Of a stretch of 64,000 nt of DNA, positions 47,050-57,458 are shown one piece after another. A program made the position numbers and the translations under genes. The stretch is from Raphanus sativus. Its lineage: Eukaryota > Streptophyta > Magnoliopsida > Brassicales > Brassicaceae. The stretch lies in assembly GCF_000801105.2 (NCBI RefSeq), contig NC_079517.1:24558973-24622972 (forward strand), in the 5' to 3' direction. Below the pieces are notes generated by a model. It did not search any database and had not been told where the DNA came from. It saw only the letters and a list, made by a program, of their open reading frames with translations. Position 1 is the stretch's first letter; each line of letters opens with the position of its first letter.

Positions 47050-47510
47050 AACAAAACTCTACTTGTATGCATGTTATTTGGAAAACCCCAGAATTTTCAT
47101 ATTACAAAACTGGTTAAAGAAAACAACAACAACTGCAATAACGTTTCTCCAAACCCCATATCAACCCTCTACATCTCTCAATCTCGACGACGTCTCTGCA
47201 CTTCTCTCTCACAAGTACACGACAGTGACGATGAAGTTTCTGCTGCCTCATCGATTCCTTATCACGATTCTCTGCAATGGGGTTTCTGCGAACACTGACT
47301 TTGTTGTTGTTGCAGCCCTGTCCTACGAACATGAAATTATATTTTACAATGAAGGTGATGAGATTAAAAGGTGTTGCCATTACGGTTAATATAGCCCCCA
47401 AAATGAATCACATCTCAGTCGTAACTGTCGCTGAAATGTCCTCTCTTGCAGTTTTGCGTGATATCCTGCATCCTCTAAAAATGGTAGCTCCTAAACACTT
47501 TTGAATTCCA
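47050..47510 (+). other. Possible gene fragment of unknown identity
   Basis: Overlapping short plus-strand frames read TLYISQSRRRLCTSLSQVHD and SAASSIPYHDSLQWGF. Richness in S, R and N at the start resembles an organelle-targeting peptide, and base composition is less AT-biased than the surroundings. A nearby frame (to 47504) includes NIAPKMNHISVVTVAEMSSL. I do not recognise a family. Confidence 0.2.
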
Positions 47511-47739
47511 CCATTAAAATTAGCATGTTCGACACCTCAACAGTCTACCATGAATATTGCCTGCGATGAGAAGCTCACGCTACTCTTAAATTAATGTAGG
47601 GAGTTCTGTCTCGGTAGTGTTGCTTTTTCAGGTTTGAGATGTAGAGTATTGAGCCGATTTTCGAACAGCGGTCGGTAAGGGTGTGTTGTCCTAGTTTTAC
47701 TGCTTATACGGTTTAGAGACTCGTGGTTAAAGTATGGTT

Positions 47740-48462
47740 GATGACAATAGGAGAGTTCCCACACTTTCAAACCTTTCTCCCTGTTCTTGATACTTGAATT
47801 TGTTCGAGGACAAACAAGGATCTAAGTCTGGGGGAATTGATATATGGTGTTTTTAGACATCTTGTATATATGTTTTCTAATTGGTTTTTAAATTTTTATC
47901 GAGTCTTAGTCCTTTTCGAGTCATTACAGGTCTAGAGTTGCCTTGGATTGGAGATGGACCAGTTGGAACAAAAGAGGCAGAAAAGAGTGCAATTTGGAGA
48001 TTTTCATGCAGAGCAGTCTGATGGCTGTTCCCGATCGAGCGGAGCACCCGAGTGCCTGTTACAGCGGCAGAGAGCTTTAAGTAAACTACTACAAGTTATT
48101 TCGGGATTTTTCCTAACCATCCTAATTTTCTCTCTGGCCGCCAACGACATCCATATATCTTCTTTTTCCTATTTTCTATTATTTTCTATGCTAGTTTTGG
48201 GAGAGAAACCAGACTCTAGAGCTTTGATACATTGGGATTTGCTAGTTTCTAAAGGGAGAAGGTCATCTCTCTCGATTTAGAGAAGAACCCCATGTACCCT
48301 CTTTGTTTATGTTATCTTTATGCAGCATTATTCAGTATCATTCTCTGTGTTTTCTCTGTCCATGGCTGAGTAGTCAGCTTGCTTAGTCTAGGATGTTGGG
48401 TGTTAGATCTCTGAGCTTGACATAAATAAGTTAATCATTTGTTTGTCTTCATTCACTGTTGT
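47740..48462 (+). mobile_element. Athila-like 3' end fragment (Athila 1)
   Basis: The polypurine tract AAGTCTGGGGGAAT (47824-47837) and the LTR start TGATATATGGTG at 47838 are typical of Athila. The LTR seems cut at about 48462, where another repeat begins. Confidence 0.55.
47800..47817 (+). promoter_or_regulatory. Athila 1 hairpin upstream of the polypurine tract
   Basis: TTGTTCG-AGGA-CAAACAA: a 7-bp stem with one C.A mismatch and a four-base loop, 20 nt before the LTR. Confidence 0.55.
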
Positions 48463-49663
48463 TGTGGGAACCGAATTTCACACCGTCGATTTTAATGAAT
48501 AAAAAACGGAGGAAAGCCAAGTTAACCCGACTTTCCCTGAAGGTCCGGATTCTCTGCGATAGCCAACGACAAGTGACCGAACAAATGTCGGAAAATATAG
48601 AAAGATAACAAAACGAGTTTTACGTAAAGTAGATCTATGTTTCGAATTCGCGTAAGAGCGTTGCGATGATTACAAAAGATTGTAAAAGCTTTGACTGCGA
48701 GAACTGTCGGCGATTTTCCTAGTTCTTGCCGTCTCAAAACCTTAAACCTAATTAAGTCGCAGCTCGATAACAAAAGACGAAAACCGTACGAAAAAAGATT
48801 TGTTAAGATTTGGGACTGGACCTTAAGAAAGGCTGCCTACGTACCCCTTTCGAGGATCAAGTCGGATGTAGTTCAGTTAGAAAGGATTGAACAAGAGATC
48901 GAACTGCATTGCGGAGTTCGTCTAGTATGAGCGTTGGTCATAGAAACAGGCATGTCGAGAATAATGTCTAGGGTTTCTATGTGCGGAACTCTAAGTAAAA
49001 GAATCGTTAGATCCTTCCGAGAGGAACGAAAGTCTGCGGACAAGATGAAAATAGAACAAGAGGCGGACAGACGTTCTAGGCCCTGCCTTGCTAGTCTAAC
49101 CACCTAAGTTCTAAGTTCTCTAAGTCTAGGATCTCGGATCTGCTCTCTCTCTCTCTCTCTCTCTATTTTTTTTATATCCCTCTGCTCCTTGCCCCAAGCT
49201 TCTTTATATACTCATCCTAGGTCGGTCTATCCTCTCTTTGGGCCAGATCTGTCGCGAATCGGGCTTTTTCCATTTTCGTCGATCTTCATTTTTATCAGGA
49301 AACTTTACATTTATCCTTGGAAACTCGACATTTATCCTATTTTCGGGAAATAGAATAAACCGTCATAGCTTCGTTGGGCTTGAACCCTTAAAATCGTAAG
49401 TGAGTCTGTGGGTATGTTTCAAGCCTTTGAACGTTTATACGATTTTTCGGAAAGATTGTCTTTCTCCGCAAAACAAATCGTATAGCTTAAAGAATCAATG
49501 TTCAAGTCGATCGTTCTTGTTTTACACGATACACTTTACGAGAAAAACAACCTTCTCATTTTTAGTCGTAAAACTTCGATGATAACTTCAATCGATACGA
49601 ACCGAAAGACACTATGTCTGTAGCTGAGATTACACGACCATACGAAAGTATACGGAAGTCACA
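48463..49663 (-). repeat. LTR-like block, possibly a solo LTR
   Basis: It begins TGTGGGAACCGAATTTC on the plus strand and may end at GGAAGTCACA. On the minus strand GAGTATATAAAGAAGC (near 49205) is a TATA box, followed by a (GA)n run (complement of the CT run at 49142-49165). No target duplication was found, so the limits are uncertain. Confidence 0.4.
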
Positions 49664-49787
49664 GGAATTGATCTAGGTTTGGACAGGCCAAACGCAAAGG
49701 AATCTGCCTTGGAACTTCAAAGAGGCCGTTCTCTCAAACCGTGAGGACCCAGAAAACAATATCAAATCGAAGCCCTCCCCGAGACGA

Positions 49788-50033
49788 GTCTGGTTGCCCG
49801 GCGCCCAGGACGTGAGTCTGCAAATCCGGCGCCCAGAACGTGAGTCTGGGCGCCCGGCGTGCAGGAACGGCACATCCGTCTGGACGCCCGGCGCCCAGGT
49901 GTGAGTCTGGGCGCCCGACGCCCAGGACGCGAGTCTGGGCGCTCGGCGAGCAGAAACGGGACGTCCGTTCTGCACGCCTGGCGCCCAGGACACGAGTCTG
50001 GGCGCCCGGCGAGCAGAAACGGGACGTCCGTCT
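49788..50033. repeat. GC-rich minisatellite, array 1
   Basis: Degenerate repeats of GGCGCCCAGGACGCGAGTCT and GGGCGCCCGGCGAGCAGAAA units containing the palindrome GGCGCC. Very GC-rich against AT-rich surroundings. Long open frames here are artefacts of the repeat. Confidence 0.85.
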
Positions 50034-50792
50034 TGATACGTCCTGAGATTGGACAGGATCACTCAAATGGACTTAGGGATATGAACTCGCCAAAAGGGAG
50101 AACTGATGGGATGAATGGTGACACAAAGGGTTGCGGAAGGCCCAATGATACTACCAGAGGTGAACTCCGAAGAGAACTGATGGATTGAACGGTGGCACAA
50201 AGGATTGCGGAATGACCCAATGATACTACCAGAGGTGCTTGATTGTCGCCTGATATGACTCACAGGTCCGACAAGGAAGGAAACTCGATCTGTTGCCAGA
50301 TCTGACGCACCGGTCCAACGAGAAATAGAGAGTTACTTGGAGCTAACCACACCAAGAACAAGAAAAGTGAGATACCCTCTAATAGTTCCAAAAATAAATA
50401 CTCAAAACTTATTTTATTTCATTGATCAAATGGCCTTTATATAATAGGCAAGACATACAAAAGGTTTAGTCAAAACCTAGAAACTTGTAAGGTAATAAAT
50501 ATTAAAACTTGACCAAATAACAAAAACCGAAGACCAAGACATTTGACCGAAAATGCAAAATTTGTGGTCGCAAAACCCTTCGGTTGATCTCGTCCTTTTG
50601 CATGGTCGAGGACTCTAGATTGCCATCAGATTGATATATTATTTGACCATACCTTCTGGTTTCTTGTTGGGCATTTCTTTCTTTGGGCTGAAGCATGTTT
50701 ATAAACATATTTTCATAAATCGTCAAGCCCATCTCGTTTAAAACTCAAACCCAAAAGCCAAACTTTCATTATTTGTTTCTGCTGCTGATTCA
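50034..50792 (-). repeat. TRIM-like 3' LTR
   Basis: 759 bp. On the minus strand TATTATATAAAGG near 50440 is the TATA box. It includes a roughly 85-bp internal duplication (GGATTGCGGAA with CCCAATGATACTACCAGAGG, twice). Confidence 0.8.
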
Positions 50793-50822
50793 TGGCTCAT
50801 CATTCCCTCTTTCTTTAAAAAG

Positions 50823-50836
50823 ATTTGCCTTCAAAT
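50823..50836 (-). promoter_or_regulatory. TRIM-like hairpin upstream of the polypurine stretch
   Basis: In sense orientation ATTTG-AAGG-CAAAT, a 5-bp stem with a four-base loop, 30 nt from the 3' LTR. It is a weaker relative of the other hairpins. Confidence 0.45.
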
Positions 50837-50985
50837 ATGTCTTTCTTTAGCTTCAGATAGAATGATCTCTTGCCTTTTCGTAGAACTCTTTTTTTTTTTT
50901 TTTTTTTAGAAAAGAAGATTAAAGGTAGAAGATTGATGAAGATGATGGAAAGATGAGAAAAATGAACAAATAGTACCGGTTGAGT

Positions 50986-50998
50986 GGCTCTGATAAAA
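50986..50998 (-). other. TRIM-like primer-binding site, degenerate
   Basis: TTTTATCAGAGCC on the minus strand, against the usual TGGTATCAGAGC, two bases from the right LTR. Confidence 0.5.
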
Positions 50999-51000
50999 CT

Positions 51001-51765
51001 TGATACAACCTGAGATTGGACAGGATCACTCAAACGGACTTAGGGATATGAACTCGCCAAAAGGGAGAGCTAATGGGATGAACGATGACACAAAAGGGTT
51101 GTGGAAGGCCCAATGATACTACCAGAGGTGAACTCCGAAGAGAACTGATGGACTGAACGGTGACACAAAGGGTTGCGGAATGACCCAATGATACTACCAA
51201 AGGTGCTTGATTGTCGCCTGATATGACTCACTGGTCCAACAAGGAAGAAAACTCGATCTGTTACCGGATGTGACGCACCGGTCCAACGAGAAAGAGAGAG
51301 TTACTTGGAGCAAACCACACCAAGAACAAGAAAAGTGAGATATCCTCTCAAGGTTCCAAAAATAAACACAAAACTTATTTTATTTCATTGATCAAATGGC
51401 CTTTATATAATAGGCAATGCATACAAAAAGTTTAGTCAAAACCTAGAAATTTGTAAGCTAATAAATATTAAAACTTGACCAAAGAACAAAGACCAAAGAC
51501 CAAAGACCAAAACTTTTGACCGAAAATGGGAATTTTTGGTCGCAAAACTCTTCGGTTGATCTCGTCCTTTTGCATGGTCGACGGGCTCTGGATTGCCGTC
51601 AGATTGATATATTATTTGACCATACCTTCTCGTTTCTTGTTGGGCCTTTCTTTCTTTGGGCTGAAACATGTTCATAAATATATTTTCATAAATCGTCAAG
51701 CCCATCTCGTTTAAAACTCAAGCCCCAAAGCCAAACTTTCTTGATTTGTTTCAGCTGCTGATTCA
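51001..51765 (-). repeat. TRIM-like 5' LTR
   Basis: 765 bp, clearly homologous to the left LTR with scattered substitutions and small indels. Confidence 0.8.
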
Positions 51766-51955
51766 GGGCAGCGCCCATGACGCGAGTCTGGGCGCCTGGC
51801 GAGCAGAAACGGAAAGTCCGTTCTGCACGCCCGGCGCTCAGAACGCGAATCTGGACGCCCGGCGCCCAGGACGCGAGTCTGGGCGCCCGGCGAGCAGAAA
51901 CAAGACGTCCGTCCTGCACGCCCGGCGCCCATAACGTAAGTCTGGGCACCGGTGC
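51766..51955. repeat. GC-rich minisatellite, array 2
   Basis: Same GGCGCCC / GAGCAGAAACGG units as array 1, on the other side of the TRIM-like element. Confidence 0.85.
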
Positions 51956-52997
51956 CCATGTTTTAATGTCTCTCTTTGAAGCAAGCTCATTTGACTGTTG
52001 ATACTCTCTCTTTGAAGCAAGCTCATGTTTTAATGTCTCTTGCATATGGTCCCTTGTGTACTAAGTCATGGATATACACACTTGAGTTGTCCCATCCTTT
52101 TTACCAATCTTCTTGACAAACTCAAGTGGTACTCCACTCCCAAAACCCATACCTCCTTTTTAAACCATCATTATTTGTTGAGTGAGGCCTCTTTGGAAAG
52201 CTTTACATGTGCATAATATTGAGAGTATTGGGAACGACAATGCTTAGTCTCCATTCTTGCTAGATTAGTCACTCTATTGTCTAGCTATAGGAAGGGGGTG
52301 AGTGTTGTGATTGTGATTTGGGAATATGAAAGGTTTGACTCTTTGTGCTTAAATGATTAGTCTTTTTGGGATAAGTGGAGAAGTATCTAGCTCTTATTGT
52401 GAAAAGTCTTGGCCCCCAAATATAAAAAAAAAAAGAGAAAAAAGAAAAGAAAAAAAAAGAGAATAAAAAGGGGGCTAGCAAAGTTGTTAGGAGCTGGGAT
52501 TTGTTTCAAAAAAGAAAGAGTCTGAAGTGAAAAATGTTCTTGGAATCTTTTGGTGAGAGATGTGAGTTGGGTTTGACATTGAGGAATGATTAAATATCTT
52601 GTATGTTTGGGAAAGAGTAGAACAATGGAGATTGAGCATTGTATGCATGAGTTGATCCCTTTCTTAGATATATTATGTGTAATGTCAAAGCTACTTTGTT
52701 TTGAGAGTAAACCACCTTAAAAGATCATTTTGAACCTCTGATTTCACTTGCATTAAAGCTTTTGTCTTACCAAACCAAATGACTTGGACCAGTTGACCCT
52801 TTGTGAGATGTCTATGGAATTTGCTTCCTGAATGTTAGAGAGATGGTGGATTTGTGGTTTGTGGATGCATGATTAATGAGTGTAGAGATCAAAGGAGCTG
52901 GGATAGGCCTAGAGAAGTTAGAGATGGATAAAATCTTTGCTCTTGCTATTTGGTATGATTATGCAAAGTTGTTAGTTTGAGAACTAAGAAGAGTTTC
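51956..52997 (+). mobile_element. Athila 2 interior, 3' non-coding part
   Basis: Non-coding sequence ahead of an Athila LTR, interrupted at 52998 by RT-C and resumed at 59022. A duplicated TCTCTCTTTGAAGCAAGCTC occurs near 51968 and 52003. An A-rich run lies at 52424-52465. No env-like gene is left. Confidence 0.5.
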
Positions 52998-54560
52998 TGT
53001 TGCGGTCATCAAACCAGTGGTTGAACCAGAGGTCAACCAAGCAGCCCAAACCGGCCACTTTGGAGGTACCAGCGACATAGGTCCAGTCCCAGGCAAATAT
53101 CTCAACAACCAGAAGGTCTTTTGTCATGAATCCAATTTTCCTAGAAGGCCAACTCATGACGGATTCACTGAGGCTTAGAATTACAAGAAAAAGTTCACGG
53201 AGGAAGAAGTTATGAATTTTACAAACCGGAGGTTCCCCAGCCAATCCATCTGCGAGTACCCGACTTTTGAAGGAGATTCAAGCCCAATGAAGGAGCGGCC
53301 TGAACCAAAGCCGATCATAGGATTCAAGAGGAGTCTCTCACCTTTCCATAAAGCCCAGTATCAGGAGAAATGGCCACGGAAATCAGGAGTTATGCCCAAT
53401 TTGCCAGAACCGGTCAAACCAGTTCTACACTTGCCTCAATTGGAAGCTAACCGGTTCAATCAGCTTCAAACCAGATATTGGCGTCCAGGAGATCATTCCA
53501 ACCAATCAGGAGGTATTGAAGAAGTCCTTAGCTACACCAGAGCCCAGGAGATCAGTTGGTTCAATGAAGAGTCACTTAAATCAAACCGGAGCTATTTATG
53601 GAAAGATTGGACAATCTATCGGTTTGATCATTTCCAACCAATTCCAATCCGACCAGAAGACATAAGGACTGAACCAGGACGTCCAGGAGACATTATAGGA
53701 GTTCAAGAAGAGTTCCATGAGTTCATACCTTGCACCAGCTCCCATTGGATCAGGAGGATCCACACTTACACCAAAACTGCCTTATTTGGAGATTCTTGCA
53801 ATAAAGCTCCAACAGCTCTTTCTCTCCAGATCAGGCACGACTTCAGCTCATTCCAGACAGTAAAGAAGGTCCCAAGAATGCTCACTTATCCCCTTAAACC
53901 ATCCAGGTTCAAGAAGATATCAAGATACAAGATCATCTCTTTGAAGAAAGCACAAATCAAGCTAAAGGCTAGTTTCATGGAGCCATCAAAGCCTTTGCTT
54001 CCAAGATTTTTATTTCAAGTTTATTTCTTTCCTTTAGTCCATTTTAGACTGTTAGAGAGTTATTATGTCGAGCCTATATAAGCTCAGTCCCTTTCATCTT
54101 TGTAAAGCACCCTTGAATTTTATGAATGAAAATAAAGTTTTCTAGTTTTCTTAAAACTATTGTTTGAAGTCTTTTGAGTTTGTGAGAAGCAGCTCTTGAG
54201 CAACCAGGCTTATCAAAGTCTCCTTTCACAGAGCTTTGTGGTGTCTATTCAATCCATTTCGTCCATCATCCATCAGATTGAGAGATTCAATCAAACCTTC
54301 ATCCACAACTCCACTTAAATCCATCAACTAATTAGGCTGAGAGTGTCACACGACCAGCAGCTTAATTCCATCCTATCTATCCTTTTTACCTTGCTTATTT
54401 ATCTTATTTAGTTCATCATATAATCCTCAGTCCATTCATATTTCATTTGTTTCTGTTTTGCTTCATAAAAACTCATAAAACTCATAAAAATCTATCTTCT
54501 TTGTTTTCAGGTTGAACCTCAGTTCATCAATTCATATGGTCTGATTTCCAGGCTGTATCA
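52998..54560 (+). repeat. RT-C 5' LTR
   Basis: From TGTTGCGGTCATC to GGCTGTATCA. TATA box TATATAA at 54075-54081. The long U3 frame of the 3' copy is here broken by TAG at 53176-53178, where the 3' copy has TGG. Confidence 0.92.
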
Positions 54561-54562
54561 TT

Positions 54563-54574
54563 TGGTATCAGAGC
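54563..54574 (+). other. RT-C primer-binding site
   Basis: TGGTATCAGAGC two bases after the LTR; fits initiator tRNA-Met. Confidence 0.85.
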
Positions 54575-55137
54575 TCAAGCTCCTGACTAAGGTGATATCT
54601 ATCCTTGCATTTCATATTTGCTTGCATTTGTTTTTCATTTATAAATCAAAAGCCATAAAAACAGTTTCTGCATTTTTGTGTTCTTGTTGCATTCAAAAGA
54701 AAAAATTATAAAAAGAAGAAGACAAGTTTAATTTCGTGTAGATCATCTAGGATTCAAATTCTATTCATTAGCTTGTTTGCATTCATTGGCCAGCTCCATT
54801 TTCCATATTTATATTTTGTGCATTCATTTCAAAAAAAAAATTCTGCATTTTGCATTTTTGACTCTTGCATAAAAAAATTCAAAAAACAAATAAATTCAGC
54901 ATTAGTTTTCTTTCCATATTTTCTTTTCATTTGTGTTAATTGTCATTTACTATTGGTTCATTTCGAGATTTGCTTTAAGAAAACCAAAAGAAAAATAATT
55001 TTGCATAATTTATTTCATTTCGGTTCAACATTGCATATTTTCTCGGTTTAGTTTTAATTAGCTTGCATTGGGTTTATTTTGGTTCAATCAGATTTATCTA
55101 TTCTTCACTTGATCTTTGAAAGTGGTTTCAGGAAGCC
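54575..55137 (+). other. RT-C leader
   Basis: Non-coding T-rich leader ending in TTTCAGGAAGCC just before the gag ATG, so a leader intron is possible. Confidence 0.45.
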
Positions 55138-57447
55138 ATGGTAGGAGAAGCACACAACCAATATCAGATGGCCAAAAAGAACCAACATTTGACAGCTTTG
55201 CAAGAGGTTGAACAGATTGCTCAGTTGAGGAAAAGAAGAAAGGCACAAGGCCAACACCCACAGCCAGGAGAAAGAAGATTTGGAGATGCACCAGAGGCTG
55301 TCTATGTCGAGCCCAAGCCACCAGATCCTTCAAGGATCAATCAAACTCCAATTTCTAAAACCCACAACCATCATGTTGTTAAATCTCGGTTTGATTATAA
55401 CTCTTTTGCTGATAAAATTGAACTCTTTAAATTTTCAGGAAAAAGAGGTTATCTTAGATGGGAGAGAAACCTAGATGAATGGTTTCATTACAACAACATC
55501 ATGAAGGAAGAGAGGCTAGCTTATGCCATTGATCTACTTAGAGAAGAAGCCTTCAAATGGTGGGTACAAGAAGAAGATGATAGGCGGTTTTACAAGGAGC
55601 CAACTATCAAAACGTGGAGAGCTCTTAAGGGAGTCATGAGACATGAGTTTGCACCAGATTTTACAAGTTCTGAAATCAAGGAACTTTATCCAAGGAGGTA
55701 CCCAACTCATGGTTCCAAAGATGCTAGAAAAGTTGTTGCACAAGAGAGTAAGAGAGGCTGGTCTCAACAAACCAACTTGCAACCAAACCAGGGGCACGCC
55801 ATTGTCCAATGCTTAGACCAGAAAAGTGACATCCCAAAGGCCATGGAGAGTAGAAGTGTCGGCCAAAACACTTTGATCAGAACCAAAGCAAAACCATTGC
55901 TAGATACTATGCAAGTAAAGGCTAAGGTAAGTCCTATACTTGATAATTTGGTTTATGAATCTTCTTCCACTGGTATAAGTCACTTGTCTTTTTCAAAGAA
56001 TGTTAAGACAGGTCCTGAGGTCCAGCAAAATCCGAACTCCACATCCTTGTTTGAATCCAAAGTTCACAAAGAATTATTTCCAAGGAACAAGAAAATTTTA
56101 GACCTCAAAGAGGAGGACACATCAAGCCAAGGTAAGTCTTCTGATTTTAAAATTCTGAAGGATCAGACATGTCTTAAAATAGGACACCTTGCTGAAGCTT
56201 GTCCAATTAAACAAGTATTGAAAGAAACATCACTAGAAACTAAAACTGAATTGTTAAAAATGAGTGATAGTTTTATTCAATCTGATTTGTTGTTTCCAAA
56301 TTCTTGTATAATGCACTTGTCTTTGTCAAAGGGTATTGCATCAGGAATTAAGGAGCGTGAACTTAAAAGAGAAGACCTAGTCTACCAGCATGGCATTGCT
56401 AAAGAGGAGGAAGCCATAAGTGAGGCTGGAAGAAATGATTTGTTGCTTAAGGAAGCAAAACCAGTAATCAAAGTATCAAACCAAGGTAAGTGTTTAACAA
56501 CACCTTTAGATACTGGTTTAAATTTTCATATTCTTGGTACAGGGATACCAGATGAGAGCTCTATGCTTACTGAAGTGCCAAGGGCCGAGCCAGACCCTGA
56601 GATCAATCAAGATCCACACCACAAGTGGAAACCAAAATCTGAACAAAGAATTGTTCAAGTGCCAAAACCTGAGGTAAATTTCACTATAGATCAGAGTGCT
56701 ATTATTATTTCCATGATAAGATTAATGCACTTGTCTTGTCCAAGAGAATGTGAAATATTTTCAGGAACCAAGGGGGAGTACACTGCCCAAAAAGAAGAGA
56801 CACAATCCATGATGTTACAAGATGCTGAATCAACTCCAAGTGTTTCTAATTTAAATTCGCCCTTATTACTTGATAAAGAAGATATTATGCACTTGTCTTT
56901 GCCAAAAAGTTTTGATCCAGGAATAAAAGAAGTTGAAGCTCATAACCACCAAAGTCAAAAGTTGCAAAGAAGGCAGCAACCAAAAACAAGATATCCAAAG
57001 AAGAAAATCATTCTTCAACTTATGGAAGTTATCAAAGTAAGTCTGGGAATTTCTAATTATTTTTATCAGTGTCCAAACACAGATATAATGCACTTACTTT
57101 TTGTCCAGAAAGTTGAGAAATTTTCAGGTTGCAAAGAAGAAAGCTTCAAGGATATCCCACCAGATTATCTTGTGTTGCTAGGAAGATCAACTCCAAGAAG
57201 GACCAGAAACATGGCCCCTAATAATCTGAAGGACCATCCACTCCAGAAGAGATGCAATGACCAGAAACATAGCAGAGGCGTGATCCTTTCCTATCTGTCC
57301 AAAGAAGAGCCACCAGATGCATCATGCCACACCAAACCAAAATTGTATCATCAAGGTAAGGTTCTAAACTCCCAAATGAGAATGAAACCTGACTTGCTCT
57401 ATTGTGGTGTATCAGGTTATCCAGTTTTGAGGTCAAAACCTTCATAA
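55138..57447 (+). CDS. RT-C gag-like protein (769 residues)
   Basis: Structural protein of a non-autonomous retrotransposon. The start MVGEAHNQYQMAKKNQHL is the first ATG after the leader. Residues about 95-180 are the Retrotrans_gag core (FKFSGKRGYLRWERNLDEWF, AFKWWVQEEDDR, RALKGVMRHEFAP). Near residue 344 CLKIGHLAEAC looks like a CCHC knuckle that has lost its first cysteines. From about residue 280 on, a motif of the form (I/L)MHLSLxK appears five times (near 280, 391, 529, 583, 650), each tied to intron-like DNA signals. The rest is charged and not recognised. There is no enzyme domain. The stop (57445-57447) lies at the polypurine tract, and the same frame continues into the 3' LTR. An intact frame fits a young copy. 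Confidence 0.8.
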   Translation: MVGEAHNQYQMAKKNQHLTALQEVEQIAQLRKRRKAQGQHPQPGERRFGDAPEAVYVEPKPPDPSRINQTPISKTHNHHVVKSRFDYNSFADKIELFKFSGKRGYLRWERNLDEWFHYNNIMKEERLAYAIDLLREEAFKWWVQEEDDRRFYKEPTIKTWRALKGVMRHEFAPDFTSSEIKELYPRRYPTHGSKDARKVVAQESKRGWSQQTNLQPNQGHAIVQCLDQKSDIPKAMESRSVGQNTLIRTKAKPLLDTMQVKAKVSPILDNLVYESSSTGISHLSFSKNVKTGPEVQQNPNSTSLFESKVHKELFPRNKKILDLKEEDTSSQGKSSDFKILKDQTCLKIGHLAEACPIKQVLKETSLETKTELLKMSDSFIQSDLLFPNSCIMHLSLSKGIASGIKERELKREDLVYQHGIAKEEEAISEAGRNDLLLKEAKPVIKVSNQGKCLTTPLDTGLNFHILGTGIPDESSMLTEVPRAEPDPEINQDPHHKWKPKSEQRIVQVPKPEVNFTIDQSAIIISMIRLMHLSCPRECEIFSGTKGEYTAQKEETQSMMLQDAESTPSVSNLNSPLLLDKEDIMHLSLPKSFDPGIKEVEAHNHQSQKLQRRQQPKTRYPKKKIILQLMEVIKVSLGISNYFYQCPNTDIMHLLFVQKVEKFSGCKEESFKDIPPDYLVLLGRSTPRRTRNMAPNNLKDHPLQKRCNDQKHSRGVILSYLSKEEPPDASCHTKPKLYHQGKVLNSQMRMKPDLLYCGVSGYPVLRSKPS
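55927..57415 (+). repeat. Intron-like modules within RT-C gag
   Basis: Donor-like AAG|GTAAG sites at 55927, 56132, 56486, 56674 (GTAAAT), 57037 (AGTAAGT) and 57356, each followed by T-rich sequence, four of them including ATGCACTTGTCTTTG or a close form, and by acceptor-like CAG sites at 56025, 56344, 56542, 56764, 57127 and 57415. All are translated through. Spacing is 99, 213, 57, 91, 91 and 60 nt. Confidence 0.5.
57424..57439 (+). promoter_or_regulatory. RT-C hairpin upstream of the polypurine tract
   Basis: GTTTTG-AGGT-CAAAAC, a 6-bp stem with a four-base loop, 19 nt before the 3' LTR and inside the gag frame. Confidence 0.65.
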
Positions 57448-57458
57448 GGGGGAGGGAA
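57446..57458 (+). other. RT-C polypurine tract
   Basis: AAGGGGGAGGGAA directly before the 3' LTR; it overlaps the gag stop codon. Confidence 0.85.

Larger units (their letters stand above)
50034..51765 (-). mobile_element. TRIM-like short LTR retrotransposon
   Basis: Two LTRs of 759 and 765 bp (50034-50792 and 51001-51765) enclose only 208 bp. They run TGATAC...CTGATTCA. A degenerate primer site next to the right LTR and a purine-rich stretch next to the left give minus orientation. There is no coding sequence, which suits a terminal-repeat element in miniature, although its LTRs are long for that class. No target duplication is visible (CGTCT against GGGCA). Confidence 0.7.

Noticed and set aside
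49788..50033. CRISPR-like array
   Set aside because: Units are contiguous and degenerate, without constant repeats separated by unique spacers, and the DNA is from a plant.
49673..50066. Several overlapping open frames of 68-129 codons, with relatives at 51686-52045
   Set aside because: They arise from the GC-rich minisatellite, which lacks stop codons in several frames on both strands.
53212..54081. Independent 289-codon gene
   Set aside because: It is the 5' LTR copy of the RT-C U3 frame, broken by a nonsense change at 53176-53178; described with the 3' copy.
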